Shown here piece by piece: positions 10,068 to 18,948 of a DNA stretch of 64,000 nucleotides. The translations under genes were made by a program, and so were the position numbers. Numbering within the stretch: the stretch's first letter is position 1; each line of letters begins with the position of its first letter. A model generated the notes under the pieces. That model saw nothing but the letters and a program-made list of their open reading frames with translations. It was not told the origin of the DNA and ran no database searches. The stretch is from assembly GCF_013284035.1 (NCBI RefSeq), contig NZ_CP054141.1:1054001-1118000 (forward strand). Direction: 5' to 3'. This DNA comes from Flavobacterium sp. M31R6 (GTDB lineage: Bacteria; Bacteroidota; Bacteroidia; Flavobacteriales; Flavobacteriaceae).

Positions 10068-10114
10068 AATCTGCAAAATCTGCGTGCAATATTTTCGCGC
10101 AGATTTTGCAGATT
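10068..10114. repeat. Intergenic inverted repeat after the A2M gene
   Basis: AATCTGCAAAATCTGCG (10068-10084) and its exact complement (10098-10114) flank a 13-base loop rich in T. A looser copy of the same theme, with ACACAGATT arms, is at 16621-16667. It may act as a terminator or transcript end between the A2M gene and pbpC. Confidence 0.6.
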
Positions 10115-10150
10115 TGTGCTGATAAAATGGAGGTAATATATTGTCTTAAA

Positions 10151-10178
10151 TTTGTATAATACTTTGCGAATAACTTTG
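10151..10178 (+). promoter_or_regulatory. Candidate pbpC promoter
   Basis: TTTG at 10151-10154 and TAACTTTG at 10171-10178 form a -33/-7 pair with a spacer of about 16 nt, which is on the short side. The sequence continues into CCCTTGCGGTTAA, which recurs inside the palindromic element at 49661-49756, so the promoter is embedded in a repeat. Confidence 0.4.
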
Positions 10179-10205
10179 TGACCCTTGCGGTTAAATAAAA
10201 TTACT

Positions 10206-12581
10206 TTGAAAAACAAACTAATAGCGTTTCTACAACGCATAATCACTTGGATAAAACAGCATAAATTTAAATCATCAATGACATTTTTGCTGTTGGTGGT
10301 TTATTATTTTTCGTTGCCTAGAACTCTTTTTCAGGAACCTTATTCTACGGTGATAGAAAGTAAAGAAGGAGAATTGCTTGGTGCCAAAATTGCACTTGAT
10401 GGACAATGGAGATTCCCAGCACAGGACAGCGTCCCTGACAAATTCAAGAAGTGTATCGTCTATTTTGAAGACGAATATTTTTATAAACATCCCGGATTCA
10501 ATCCTGTGGCGATGGTCAATGCTTTTCAGCAAAACAGAAAAGCAGGTAAAGTCGTTCGCGGTGGAAGTACGTTGACACAACAAGTCATTCGTTTGTCCAG
10601 AAATGGGAAAAGGAGAACTTATTTTGAAAAAATAATCGAACTTATTCTTGCAACGAGATTAGAGTGGGGTTATTCTAAAAACGAAATTTTGGAATTATAT
10701 GCATCTCACGCCCCTTTTGGCGGAAATGTGGTAGGTCTCGAAATGGCTTCTTGGCGGTATTTTGGCGTGCAATCTCATCAATTGTCTTGGGCGGAGAGTG
10801 CTACTTTGGCCGTTTTGCCCAATGCACCCAGTTTGATTTATCCCGGAAAAAACCAAATCAAATTATTGAGTAAACGCAACCGACTTTTGTTAAAGCTAAA
10901 CCAAGAGGGAATTATCGACAAGCAGACCTACGAACTTTCGATAGATGAGCCTTTGCCTCAAAAGCCATATGATTTACCTCAAATTGCACCTCATTTATTG
11001 CAACGCGTTGCTAAGAATCAGGTAGGAACTCGGGTGAAAACTACGATAGAAATTGGACTGCAAAACAGGGTCAATCAAATTGCAAAGTATTATTACAGTC
11101 AATACAAGCAAAATGAAGTTCATAATTTGGCTATTTTGGTTATTGATGTGTCTAATAGAAAAGTATTGAGTTATGTTGGCAATTCGCCTACGGACGGCAA
11201 CCATCAAAAGGATGTAGACATTATTGACGCGCCAAGAAGCACGGGTAGTATTCTTAAACCGCTCTTGTATGGAGCTATGCTCGACGATGGCGAGTTATTG
11301 CCCAATACTTTAGTGGCTGATATTCCAACACAGATTTCGGGTTATACACCTCAAAATTTCAACTTGACATTTGACGGCGCGGTTCCGGCGCATCGAGCAT
11401 TGTCGCGCTCGTTGAATATTCCTGCCGTATTGATGCTACAGGATTTCGGGGTGAATAGATTTTATGAAGAATTACAGCGATTCAAATTGCGGGATATTTC
11501 AAAACCGCCAGATCATTACGGCTTATCGCTTATTTTGGGGGGAGCCGAAAGTAATTTGTGGGATTTGTGCCGAACGTATGCCGGTTTGTCCTCAACTTTG
11601 AATTATTTTAATAGAAATCAAGGACAATACAGAATCAATGAATTTGCCGAATTAAATTATGATGATAATTTTCAAGTCGATTTTGGAGATGAGACTAAGC
11701 AAAAAAACATCTTGGGAGCAGGCTCGATTTGGCTAACTTATAACGCAATGGAACAAGTCAATCGCCCCGAAGGAGATGAAGCTTGGAAATTTTATGACAG
11801 TTCGCTCAAGATTGCTTGGAAAACGGGAACAAGTTTCGGAAATCGTGATGCGTGGGCGATAGGAACTAATGCCAGATATGTGGTAGGTGTATGGGTAGGA
11901 AATGCAACAGGCGAGGGGAGACCTACATTGACAGGAGTTACCAGCGCAGCACCCATTTTGTTTGATGTTTTTAATCTGTTGCCAAGACAGCGATGGTTCG
12001 ATACTCCGTATAAAGATTTGGAAGAAGTTGAAGTTTGCAGTTTGAGCGGTCATTTGGCCAAAGAAGGTTGTCCTGTCATAAAACAGCTCGTTCCCAAAAA
12101 AGGGAAAAACACTTCCATTTGTCCGTATCACAAAACGGTGCATTTGGACAAAACACAGCAATTTCAAGTCAACAGTAGTTGCGAAAACATAGAGAATATT
12201 GTGACCAAAAATTGGTTTGTATTGCCGCCCGTAATGGCTTGGTATTATAAAAGCCAGCATATCGAGTACCAGCCACTACCTCTATTTCGAAATGATTGCA
12301 TGGGAATGCAAACGGCAACAATGGATTTTATTTATCCCAAAACGAATAGCAAAATCTATCTGACCAAAAATTTCAACAGCGAGGTACAGCCTGTGATTCT
12401 AAAAGTGGCTCATTCGCAACGCGAAAGCAAACTGTTTTGGTATGTCGATAATGTTTACAAAGGCGCAACCAAAACTTTCCATGAAATGCCTATTTCGGCT
12501 ACGACGGGGTTTCACTACATTACTGTTGTTGATGAATTTGGAAACGAAATCCGAAGAAAAATTGAGATTGTAAAAGAGTAG
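10206..12581 (+). CDS. pbpC: Penicillin-binding protein 1C
   Basis: Bifunctional peptidoglycan synthase of the PBP1C type. It has a short cytoplasmic tail, one membrane helix (about residues 25-43), a GT51 glycosyltransferase domain with FEDEYFYKHPGF and GGSTLTQQ, and a transpeptidase domain. The transpeptidase has STGSILK (active Ser about residue 348), SRSLN and KTGTSFGN. A C-terminal PBP1C-specific beta domain with several Cys follows. The preferred start is TTG at 10206; an earlier TTG at 10185 sits about where transcription would begin. No ATG is available without cutting the basic cytoplasmic tail. It pairs with the A2M gene upstream, the arrangement seen in many Gram-negative bacteria. 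Copy A of the dispersed hairpin element starts right after its stop. Confidence 0.93.
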   Translation: MKNKLIAFLQRIITWIKQHKFKSSMTFLLLVVYYFSLPRTLFQEPYSTVIESKEGELLGAKIALDGQWRFPAQDSVPDKFKKCIVYFEDEYFYKHPGFNPVAMVNAFQQNRKAGKVVRGGSTLTQQVIRLSRNGKRRTYFEKIIELILATRLEWGYSKNEILELYASHAPFGGNVVGLEMASWRYFGVQSHQLSWAESATLAVLPNAPSLIYPGKNQIKLLSKRNRLLLKLNQEGIIDKQTYELSIDEPLPQKPYDLPQIAPHLLQRVAKNQVGTRVKTTIEIGLQNRVNQIAKYYYSQYKQNEVHNLAILVIDVSNRKVLSYVGNSPTDGNHQKDVDIIDAPRSTGSILKPLLYGAMLDDGELLPNTLVADIPTQISGYTPQNFNLTFDGAVPAHRALSRSLNIPAVLMLQDFGVNRFYEELQRFKLRDISKPPDHYGLSLILGGAESNLWDLCRTYAGLSSTLNYFNRNQGQYRINEFAELNYDDNFQVDFGDETKQKNILGAGSIWLTYNAMEQVNRPEGDEAWKFYDSSLKIAWKTGTSFGNRDAWAIGTNARYVVGVWVGNATGEGRPTLTGVTSAAPILFDVFNLLPRQRWFDTPYKDLEEVEVCSLSGHLAKEGCPVIKQLVPKKGKNTSICPYHKTVHLDKTQQFQVNSSCENIENIVTKNWFVLPPVMAWYYKSQHIEYQPLPLFRNDCMGMQTATMDFIYPKTNSKIYLTKNFNSEVQPVILKVAHSQRESKLFWYVDNVYKGATKTFHEMPISATTGFHYITVVDEFGNEIRRKIEIVKE

Positions 12582-12711
12582 TCAAGATATTTTGGGCATG
12601 CCATCATAAAGAGAAGGGCAAACTCATCGTGATGACGGTGAGTCGGCCCCCTTCTTTTTATGCTGTCGGGCTATCCATGCTACTTCGGTAGCTTATTTCT
12701 ATCCCTCATGC
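12582..12711 (+). repeat. Family 1 dispersed hairpin element, copy A
   Basis: Begins at the base after the pbpC stop and reads in the pbpC direction. Parts in order: a 5' box TTTTGGGCATGCCA; hairpin 1, with arms CATAAAGAGAAGGG and CCCCCTTCTTTTTATG plus an inner ACTCA/TGAGT helix; a box GTCGGGCTATCC; hairpin 2, GCTAC-TTCG-GTAGC; then TTCTATCCCTCATGC. Related copies are at 18949-19068, 40994-41116 and 54401-54523. Bases 12712-12766 show nothing further. Confidence 0.8.
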
Positions 12712-12766
12712 GGTCATAGCAAGACTATTTATTGGAACCTGAATTCTGCTTTCTGTTATCCGGACA

Positions 12767-13633
12767 CTACTTTTTAGCCGATAAATAAACGCCCACCAAA
12801 ATTATAAAAGCGCCAATACACTGAACAAATGTCAATACCTCATTATCCAGCAATCCCCAAAAGAAAGCAACAATAGGAATTAAATAAGTAACCGAAGTTG
12901 CAAAGACTGGTGACGAAACCTGAATCAATTTAAAGAATATAACGTTGGCAATTCCTGTTCCGACAACTCCCAAAATCAATATAAACCAAAGAGAGTGCTG
13001 TACTTTTTCAGCGTGGACAACCTCAAAAAAATCAGTAAAATACAAAATCCCCAAAGCAGGAAATAGCAGGATTAAAAAATTCCCGGTCGTAATGCTCAAA
13101 GGCGTCAAATCTGATAAGTATCTTTTGATTAAGTTAACATTCGTGGCATAACATACCGAAGCTATCAAAACCAGAATAGCATAATAGTAATTTTGTTCGG
13201 GATGGTTGACTGCTCCGTTAAAAACTAGAAGCATACTTCCAAAAAGACCAATGATTACGCCCCAAATTTGGCTTCTCCTGAAAGTAATTCCAAAAAAAGC
13301 GGCTCCCAAAATCAGTGTGTTCAGTGGCGTTAATGAATTTAAAATAGCCGTTATCGAACTGTCGATTTGGGTCTCGGCTATCGCAAAAAGATAAGCTGGC
13401 ACAAATGTTCCGAATAGTGAAGTTAATGCAATATATTTCCATTGATGATGCGGAATTTTAACCAAACTCTTAAACCCAATCAGGAGCAGAAAAATTGCCG
13501 CAAAAATAATGCGCAATGATCCCAATTGAAAAGCGGTCAATCCGATCAACCCTTTTTTTATCAATATAAAAGAACTTCCCCAAATTAAGGATAGAACAAA
13601 CAAATAAACCCACTTCAATTGCTTCGACATCAT
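12767..13633 (-). CDS. EamA/DMT family transporter
   Basis: A 288-residue inner-membrane protein with about ten hydrophobic helices, arranged as two EamA repeats of five (breaks near residue 140). The N-terminal LIWGSSFILIKKGL and the mid-protein GSMLLVFNG region are typical of drug/metabolite exporters of the RhaT/EamA superfamily. The substrate cannot be told from sequence. An in-frame GTG at 13639 is possible, but paired ATG codons at 13633 and 13630 are better starts. It converges with pbpC across hairpin element A and is divergent from the HMA lipoprotein. Confidence 0.85.
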   Translation of the reverse strand: MMSKQLKWVYLFVLSLIWGSSFILIKKGLIGLTAFQLGSLRIIFAAIFLLLIGFKSLVKIPHHQWKYIALTSLFGTFVPAYLFAIAETQIDSSITAILNSLTPLNTLILGAAFFGITFRRSQIWGVIIGLFGSMLLVFNGAVNHPEQNYYYAILVLIASVCYATNVNLIKRYLSDLTPLSITTGNFLILLFPALGILYFTDFFEVVHAEKVQHSLWFILILGVVGTGIANVIFFKLIQVSSPVFATSVTYLIPIVAFFWGLLDNEVLTFVQCIGAFIILVGVYLSAKK

Positions 13634-13691
13634 AAACACTGTTTTGATGCAAAATTGTGAAAATTTTAAAAACTTCCACCTCTTTTTTCAT

Positions 13692-13699
13692 TAATTTTG
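13692..13699 (+). promoter_or_regulatory. -7 box of the HMA lipoprotein gene
   Basis: TAATTTTG is an exact TAnnTTTG match 42 nt before the start at 13742. No TTG at the right distance upstream was found, so only the -7 element is supported. Confidence 0.45.
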
Positions 13700-13741
13700 C
13701 AATCAATCAGAAGAAACTTAATCAATTAAAATAGTAGTAAA

Positions 13742-14122
13742 ATGAATTTTACAAAATCAATCGCAATTATAGCACTTTCAGGATTGCTTTTTGCAAGCTG
13801 TAAAGACAATAAGGCCGAAGTAAAAACCGAAGCCGCTTCAACTGAAGCAACAGCTCCAAAAGTTAAAAAAGAAATTGCTGCCGCCAATTTACAAACAGCA
13901 AGTTTCAAAATAGAAGGAATGACTTGCGCCATAGGTTGTGCCGCAACAATTCAAGAAGAACTGACAGCACTAGATGGCGTTCAAACCGCCAAAGTAGATT
14001 TTGACAAAAAACTGGCTACTGTAACTTTTGACAAAACCGTTCAAACTCCAGAAAGCTTAACCAAAGTGGTTCAAGCAGCAGGTGACGGAAAAACATACAA
14101 AGTTTCCAATATGAAGTCCTAA
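13742..14122 (+). CDS. Heavy-metal-associated domain lipoprotein
   Basis: A 126-residue lipoprotein with lipobox LLFASC, an Ala/Glu/Lys-rich spacer (about residues 20-50) and a single HMA (ferredoxin-like) domain to the end. The metal loop reads GMTCAIGCA, a CxxxC instead of the CxxC of copper chaperones, so the ligand geometry differs. It is probably a periplasmic, membrane-tethered metal-binding or metal-delivery protein; which metal is unknown. No P-type ATPase or other metal gene is adjacent. Similar lone HMA lipoproteins with MTCxxGC occur across flavobacteria. Confidence 0.85.
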   Translation: MNFTKSIAIIALSGLLFASCKDNKAEVKTEAASTEATAPKVKKEIAAANLQTASFKIEGMTCAIGCAATIQEELTALDGVQTAKVDFDKKLATVTFDKTVQTPESLTKVVQAAGDGKTYKVSNMKS

Positions 14123-14138
14123 ACAGACTGATATTCTA

Positions 14139-14176
14139 TAAAAAAAAGCATTCGCCACTGACGAATGCTTTTTTTA
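14139..14176. terminator. Bidirectional terminator between HMA lipoprotein gene and gldD
   Basis: The stem AAAAAGCATTCG / CGAATGCTTTTT closes a 7-base loop and has a T tract on the 3' side and an A tract on the 5' side, so it can stop both converging transcripts. Confidence 0.85.
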
Positions 14177-14182
14177 TACTCT

Positions 14183-14746
14183 TTATTTCCATTTTATGGT
14201 TTCCATCAAACGCTGCATGTCGTTTTTGATATAACTGGCAGCCGGCATAATGGAATCAAAATTGGGTTTGGCATAAAAATAAACCGAACCTGTTACAAAA
14301 TGCTTGATGCTGTCAGTAGCGTAAAACTGGGAATTGGTAGCAGCATTTCCATCTACTTGATAAAACATTCCATACACTTTTTTATCTGGGTTTAGATATG
14401 GTTGTTCTAATATGTCATCCGCTTTGATGACATGCTCGTAAGTTAATTTTTGAGCATCCCTAAGCAGCGCTTTTATATTGCCGTTTACAGGTTTATAGGT
14501 CAGGTAAATAGTAGCTTTCATCTTTGGATATGTGATAGAATATCCACAATCTTTGTCTTCTTTTATAATTGCTTTGGAATTCATATCAAATTCAAATGGG
14601 CAATGACCTTTAAGTGTGACATATTCCGCTTCGGGGTAATCTAGTCTTAAATAACTGGCTGGTTTAGGCAAAACATCATTTTTACATCCAACTACAGTAT
14701 AAAAGAATGTAAAAAGTAGCGCTATAGCTATAAATTTTTTAAGCAT
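14183..14746 (-). CDS. gldD: Gliding motility lipoprotein GldD
   Basis: Lipoprotein needed for gliding motility and linked functions of the type 9 secretion system in F. johnsoniae. From the ATG at 14746 it has 187 residues with signal MLKKFIAIALLF and lipobox TVVGC. The body (LRLDYPEAEY, CPFEF, ATIYLTY, ending METIKWK) matches GldD throughout. The alternative TTG at 14761 overlaps the end of gldE by 8 nt; the ATG starts 7 nt after the gldE stop. The order mutY-ssb-gldE-gldD is the conserved flavobacterial one. Confidence 0.93.
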   Translation of the reverse strand: MLKKFIAIALLFTFFYTVVGCKNDVLPKPASYLRLDYPEAEYVTLKGHCPFEFDMNSKAIIKEDKDCGYSITYPKMKATIYLTYKPVNGNIKALLRDAQKLTYEHVIKADDILEQPYLNPDKKVYGMFYQVDGNAATNSQFYATDSIKHFVTGSVYFYAKPNFDSIMPAASYIKNDMQRLMETIKWK

Positions 14747-14753
14747 TTTAATT

Positions 14754-16049
14754 TTATTCAATCGTTACTTTAATTTGTTTGATACGTTTTTGGTCCGCGG
14801 ATTCGATGACAAACGTACAGTTTTCAAAAACTATTTTATGCCCCTTTTTAGGAAAATTGCCTAAAATTTCAAGAATAAATCCTGCCAACGTTTCTGCTTC
14901 CCCTTTTTTCTCTTCAAATAAATCTTCATCAACATCAATAATCCTATAGAAATCTTTCAGGTTTATTTTGCCTTCAAAAATATAATTTTTATCATCAATT
15001 TTAGAAAAATTAACGGGTGCATCATCATATTCATCACTGATTTCCCCAACTATTTCTTCAATAACATCCTCTAACGAAACCAATCCTGATGTTCCTCCAT
15101 ATTCATCAACCACAATGGCCAAATGGCTTTTCAAACTTTGAAAATCTTTGAGCAAATTGTCCAATTTTTTATTTTCGGGAACAAAGAAGGGCTCTCTTAA
15201 TAAAGTGGTCCAGTCAAATTCGATATCATTGATATATGGAAGTAAATCTTTGACAAACAAAACGCCTTCTATTTGGTCAATATTATCTCGATACACAGGA
15301 ATTCTGGAGAATCCTTTTTCTATGATTTTTGGGTAAATTACTGCAAAAGACTCGGTGATTTCCAAAGCAAAAATGTCTATTCTTGGACTCATGACTTGTT
15401 TAGTGTCTGTGTTTCCAAAAGACACGATTCCTTCCAGTATTTTTTGTTCTTCGGTTGAAGTCTCACCAGTATCGGTCAGTTCTAAAGCTTGAGATAGTTG
15501 GTCTATCGAGAAATTTGATTTTTGTTTTCCCAATTTATTCTGTAAATACAAGGTGATCGAACGCATTGGAATACTTACTGGTGACAATACTTTGTCTAAT
15601 CCTGAAACGGGATAAGCAATTAATTGGGCAAACTTTATATTGTTTCTGCTGGCATATACTTTTGGCAAAACTTCACCAAAAAGCAATAACAGGAAAGTAA
15701 CTAAAATTACTTCGGTTATGAATTTTAAAACAGGCGATTGTATCGCTGCAAAAAGATCTTTTCCAACAAATGAAAATAGAATAACAACTGCAATGTTAAT
15801 GAAATTATTGGCTACGAGTAATGTTGCCAAGAGTTTTTTTGGTTTCTCCAAAAGGCGGGATATTATTCTTCCTTTGGAATTATTTTCCTGAAAGGAATCG
15901 TCTAAATCTTTTTGCGATAAGGAGAATAATGCTACTTCGGCACCCGAAACTATTGCAGAGCAAAACAGCAAAATAATAATTCCGATAAAACCGAATATTA
16001 AGGTAAGGTCAACTTGAGAGGCAATCTCTAAACTGGGCTCTGGGTCCAA
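14754..16049 (-). CDS. gldE: Gliding motility-associated protein GldE (CNNM/CBS family)
   Basis: A 431-residue inner-membrane protein. It has a DUF21 membrane part (four hydrophobic segments in about residues 15-160), a pair of CBS domains (about 205-330, with VMSPRID and VVDEYGGTSGLVSLEDV), and a CorC/HlyC C-terminal domain. Members of this fold relate to ion transport; GldE overproduction can partly suppress gldB or gldD-linked motility defects, so it supports the Gld machinery. The start is TTG at 16049 (MDPEPS), the usual N-terminus of GldE, and no closer ATG exists. It sits 23 nt after ssb and just before gldD in one operon. Confidence 0.92.
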   Translation of the reverse strand: MDPEPSLEIASQVDLTLIFGFIGIIILLFCSAIVSGAEVALFSLSQKDLDDSFQENNSKGRIISRLLEKPKKLLATLLVANNFINIAVVILFSFVGKDLFAAIQSPVLKFITEVILVTFLLLLFGEVLPKVYASRNNIKFAQLIAYPVSGLDKVLSPVSIPMRSITLYLQNKLGKQKSNFSIDQLSQALELTDTGETSTEEQKILEGIVSFGNTDTKQVMSPRIDIFALEITESFAVIYPKIIEKGFSRIPVYRDNIDQIEGVLFVKDLLPYINDIEFDWTTLLREPFFVPENKKLDNLLKDFQSLKSHLAIVVDEYGGTSGLVSLEDVIEEIVGEISDEYDDAPVNFSKIDDKNYIFEGKINLKDFYRIIDVDEDLFEEKKGEAETLAGFILEILGNFPKKGHKIVFENCTFVIESADQKRIKQIKVTIE

Positions 16050-16072
16050 ATTCTTATAAATTAGTTAAACAA

Positions 16073-16513
16073 TTAAAACGGCAAGTCATTGATAGGCAAG
16101 TCGTTATTTTGTGGGTCAAAGTTAGTGTTTTTTGTGGATTCCGAAGAATTTATTGCTTTATTGCTTTCAGTATCTTTTTTGGTAGTCAAAAAAGTAAACT
16201 CGGTCACCTGAATTTCCATTGTATGTTTTGTCGAACCGTCTTCGGCTTGCCATTGTCTTGATTTTATTCTACCCTCTACATAAATCTTATCTCCTTTCGA
16301 AAGGTATTTTTCGCAGATTTCAGCCGCTTTGTTGCGAACTACTAGATTGTGCCATTCGGTAGAAGTGATTTTTTCGTTGGTCGTTTTGTTGACATAGACT
16401 TCATTTGTGGCTAATTGAAATCTTCCGATACAGTTTCCTCCGTCAAAATAATGCATTTTGACATCGTCGCCAAGATGGCCTATAAGCATCACTTTATTTA
16501 ATGTTCCGTTCAT
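16073..16513 (-). CDS. ssb: Single-stranded DNA-binding protein
   Basis: A 146-residue SSB. The OB-fold fills residues 1-110 (start MNGTLNKVMLIGHLG, then IGRFQLATNE and the WHNLVVRNKAAE strand). A disordered Ser/Asn-rich linker leads to the C-terminal tail INDLPF, the tip that recruits DNA repair and replication partners. It is the first gene of the ssb-gldE-gldD group behind a good -7 box. The gap from the upstream gene is 226 nt, so ssb probably has its own transcript. The same DLPF tail recurs in the DUF3127 protein at 46.4 kb. Confidence 0.96.
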   Translation of the reverse strand: MNGTLNKVMLIGHLGDDVKMHYFDGGNCIGRFQLATNEVYVNKTTNEKITSTEWHNLVVRNKAAEICEKYLSKGDKIYVEGRIKSRQWQAEDGSTKHTMEIQVTEFTFLTTKKDTESNKAINSSESTKNTNFDPQNNDLPINDLPF

Positions 16514-16532
16514 GATTTGGTGGTATTTCTAT

Positions 16533-16540
16533 CAAAGGTA
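16533..16540 (-). promoter_or_regulatory. -7 box of ssb-gldE-gldD
   Basis: On the minus strand the sequence reads TACCTTTG, an exact TAnnTTTG match, 19 nt before the ssb ATG. The leader would be only about 12 nt long. Confidence 0.55.
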
Positions 16541-16620
16541 CATTATTTTTTGAAAACTACTTTTATTGGATTTCTATAAATAATTGCATTAATCCCGGAT
16601 TCAGGATTAAAGAGCTTATA

Positions 16621-16667
16621 ACACAGATTTACACAGATTAATTTGTGATAATCTGTGAAATCTGTGT
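16621..16667. repeat. Intergenic inverted repeat, ACACAGATT type
   Basis: ACACAGATTTACACAGATTA (16621-16640) is nearly the complement of 16646-16667. The arms are themselves duplicated ACACAGATT units. It lies between ssb and the gluzincin-like gene, near the stop of the latter, and resembles the repeat at 10068-10114. Confidence 0.6.
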
Positions 16668-16739
16668 TGTAACTAATAGGTTTTATGTCTAATGCGTAAT
16701 CTCGGTTAATTCAGTTTTACTAACCCCAAATTACTTTTG

Positions 16740-17915
16740 CTACTTCCCGCTTTTTTTGATTAATGCCCAAACGCTTTCGTTAAAGTTGCTTCTGTTGATT
16801 CCTGTTAGTTTCTCAAGAACCTTGAAATAATTATCATTGTTTTTTTCGTATTTACCACAACTAAGCAATTCAATAACGGCAGGGAATCCTTTTTCTTTTT
16901 CGATTTTTTCAACGATTAAAGCGTTAATCAAATAGCTAACGATTAGATGTTTTTCTTTGCTTTCGCCAAAATTATAAAACCCGTCATACAAACTCAACCA
17001 ATCTGATTTTGGATTGGAGGCTACTTTTTCTTTGAATGTCTTTAGGATTTGTGCCCAACTAATTCCCCAACTTCCTCCGTAAAGATAAGCGCAACCTTCA
17101 TCAACTGGTTTGTTGATTGTATTTTTTGGAATAGCATTTCTAGCTCGTTCGTGCCATAAATCGTGGGGGTCAAAACTATTGAAATTGGTATTATAAGTTC
17201 CATTTACCAATAAAGTAGTATTGTTTTCATTGGCATTAAAAGTGCTCACAGAACGTCCATTATATTCTAATTTATACAAAACTCCAATGCTTTTAAGCAG
17301 TTCCGGCATATCGTTGCATCCGTACCAACTGATATTGTCCTGCTGGGCATTTAGTTTCTTGTCAAACAATGCGACATCTTTTACATACTCAGTGGCGACT
17401 TTGGTGTTTAGTTCTTTTTTAAAATGAAAAGTAGTATTCCCTATTTTTTTGGTTTGCCAAGAAAGTGTGTTACGTTGCAAAGGGGATAGGAAATAGAATT
17501 TGTCGTCTATGTATTTGGCAAGAATTTCAAAACTGGCGTTTAAAACTGGTGTGTTTTCATTTATACCTATGTAAGAGAACTGGATTATGAAATTGCTTTT
17601 GTCGATTTGCACCACATTGGTTAAATAACCTTTGTAGAAATTATCATCTTTGAATTTGACACTTTTCTCAATTCCTTTCATTTCGTCCAAAAGGATTGAA
17701 GTTTCAAGTAAATCATCTTTTAAGACAAAAACATTCTCTTTGTTTGGGCTTTCTTTTTGACTCAAAAAACCATTTAAGGATTTCAGAAGATGATTGGCTA
17801 TCAAAGTGTCTTTTGGTAAAACGATATTTGAAGGGACGATTAAAGGATTGGTTTGTGCAAAAGAAAGAGTCGTTATAAAGAGTAATTCGATTAATAAAGA
17901 TTGTTTTGATTTCAT
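16740..17915 (-). CDS. Exported protein with a gluzincin-like HDLWH...DEG signature
   Basis: A 391-residue secreted protein (signal peptide ending TLSFAQ). Residues 251-255 read HDLWH, and 18 residues later comes DEGCAYLYGG with Glu at 273. This is the spacing of a gluzincin metallopeptidase (HExxH then Glu), but the catalytic Glu position is Asp. The first 200 residues look like a beta-rich domain of unknown kind. So it is either a divergent or an inactivated peptidase; I do not recognise a named family. It and the TPR gene upstream are inserted in the otherwise conserved mutY-ssb junction. Confidence 0.6.
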   Translation of the reverse strand: MKSKQSLLIELLFITTLSFAQTNPLIVPSNIVLPKDTLIANHLLKSLNGFLSQKESPNKENVFVLKDDLLETSILLDEMKGIEKSVKFKDDNFYKGYLTNVVQIDKSNFIIQFSYIGINENTPVLNASFEILAKYIDDKFYFLSPLQRNTLSWQTKKIGNTTFHFKKELNTKVATEYVKDVALFDKKLNAQQDNISWYGCNDMPELLKSIGVLYKLEYNGRSVSTFNANENNTTLLVNGTYNTNFNSFDPHDLWHERARNAIPKNTINKPVDEGCAYLYGGSWGISWAQILKTFKEKVASNPKSDWLSLYDGFYNFGESKEKHLIVSYLINALIVEKIEKEKGFPAVIELLSCGKYEKNNDNYFKVLEKLTGINRSNFNESVWALIKKSGK

Positions 17916-17963
17916 ATTATTGTTTGCATTAACATTGAGATTAGTAATGAAGTAGGCATTGAT

Positions 17964-18767
17964 TTATGATTTCCATCGTACTTGATAAGGATATATTTCA
18001 TAAACGACATTATCCTCATTTAATGTATAACCCGCTTTCCCGTCTTGTTTTGCTTCTTCATATAACTTATTTGCTTCTTCTTTTTTATTCAATCGAACCA
18101 AGCAAATCGTTTTATAATATTTTGCATCAGATAGATTAGGGTACAATTTTAGTGCTTTATCAAAAACAACAATTGCTTCTTCCCATTTTTTTTGTTCATA
18201 TTTTGAAACTCCATAATAAAATAAAGCGGTAGGATGCTCTAGTCCTTGTCGGTTTTTAAAAATATCATCATTGTATTCTCCAAAAAGTTTCTCTGCTTTG
18301 GCATATTCATTCAGTTGCAAATAGCATAAGCCAATATAAAAATTATAGGTATGGTTCATTACGTAGCTATTTCCAAATTTCTTGATGCAATCTTCGAAAT
18401 CCGAAATGGATTCCTTGTACGTTTTGGCAAAAATACATTTGATAAAAGCTCTGTAAGCTTGATGTTTTTGAGGATTCAGTTGTACGGCTTTGTCTAAATA
18501 TACCATCCCAACTTCGTATTTTCTAGCTTTGAAATAAGGCATGGCTTTTTGTTGCCACAAATATGATATGGTACTGTCTTTTTGTATTCCGGTATCAAGA
18601 CATTGTTGCCATTCGGTCATTTCATAATTATAATTATGTTTTTCGGCACAATTTGTAACAAATTCTTCGATTATGGCTTCTTGGTTTTTCTTGATTGTTT
18701 CGGGATTGGTTTGCGCAAATATTGTCAATCCAAGATTCAGACTTAATAAAAGAATAATTTTTTTCAA
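17964..18767 (-). CDS. Exported tetratricopeptide-repeat protein
   Basis: A 267-residue protein with a signal peptide (KKIILLLSLNLGLTIFAQ) and TPR repeats from about residue 60 to 240. Recognisable repeat units include AMPYFKARKYEVGMVYLDKAVQLNP and ALFYYGVSKYEQKKWEEAIVVFDKALKLYP in shortened form (AVQLNP, ALKLYP turns). It probably acts as a periplasmic scaffold. The start codon is TTG at 18767. It sits 48 nt upstream of the gluzincin-like gene on the same strand, so the two are probably cotranscribed and may act together. No specific function can be assigned. Confidence 0.75.
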   Translation of the reverse strand: MKKIILLLSLNLGLTIFAQTNPETIKKNQEAIIEEFVTNCAEKHNYNYEMTEWQQCLDTGIQKDSTISYLWQQKAMPYFKARKYEVGMVYLDKAVQLNPQKHQAYRAFIKCIFAKTYKESISDFEDCIKKFGNSYVMNHTYNFYIGLCYLQLNEYAKAEKLFGEYNDDIFKNRQGLEHPTALFYYGVSKYEQKKWEEAIVVFDKALKLYPNLSDAKYYKTICLVRLNKKEEANKLYEEAKQDGKAGYTLNEDNVVYEIYPYQVRWKS

Positions 18768-18948
18768 AGTGAAGTGTTTTTATGTTATAAAAGTAGAAAT
18801 ATCCTACGTATGAAACAAAGTAGTTTGGCTTTAATTTAACATCAATAGTTATTCGTGGTGTGTTTTATAATGATATTTAGGAAGAAAGTTATAAAGACTT
18901 TTGTTGTTAAATGTCATCATAAATACTGAACTTCTTGTTCCTTGACTT
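18768..18948. other. Gap upstream of the TPR gene
   Basis: AT-rich sequence. I see no ORF and no exact TAnnTTTG box for the TPR gene; CTACTTTG on its strand is a one-mismatch candidate. The rest of the gap up to mutY is hairpin element B. Confidence 0.4.
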
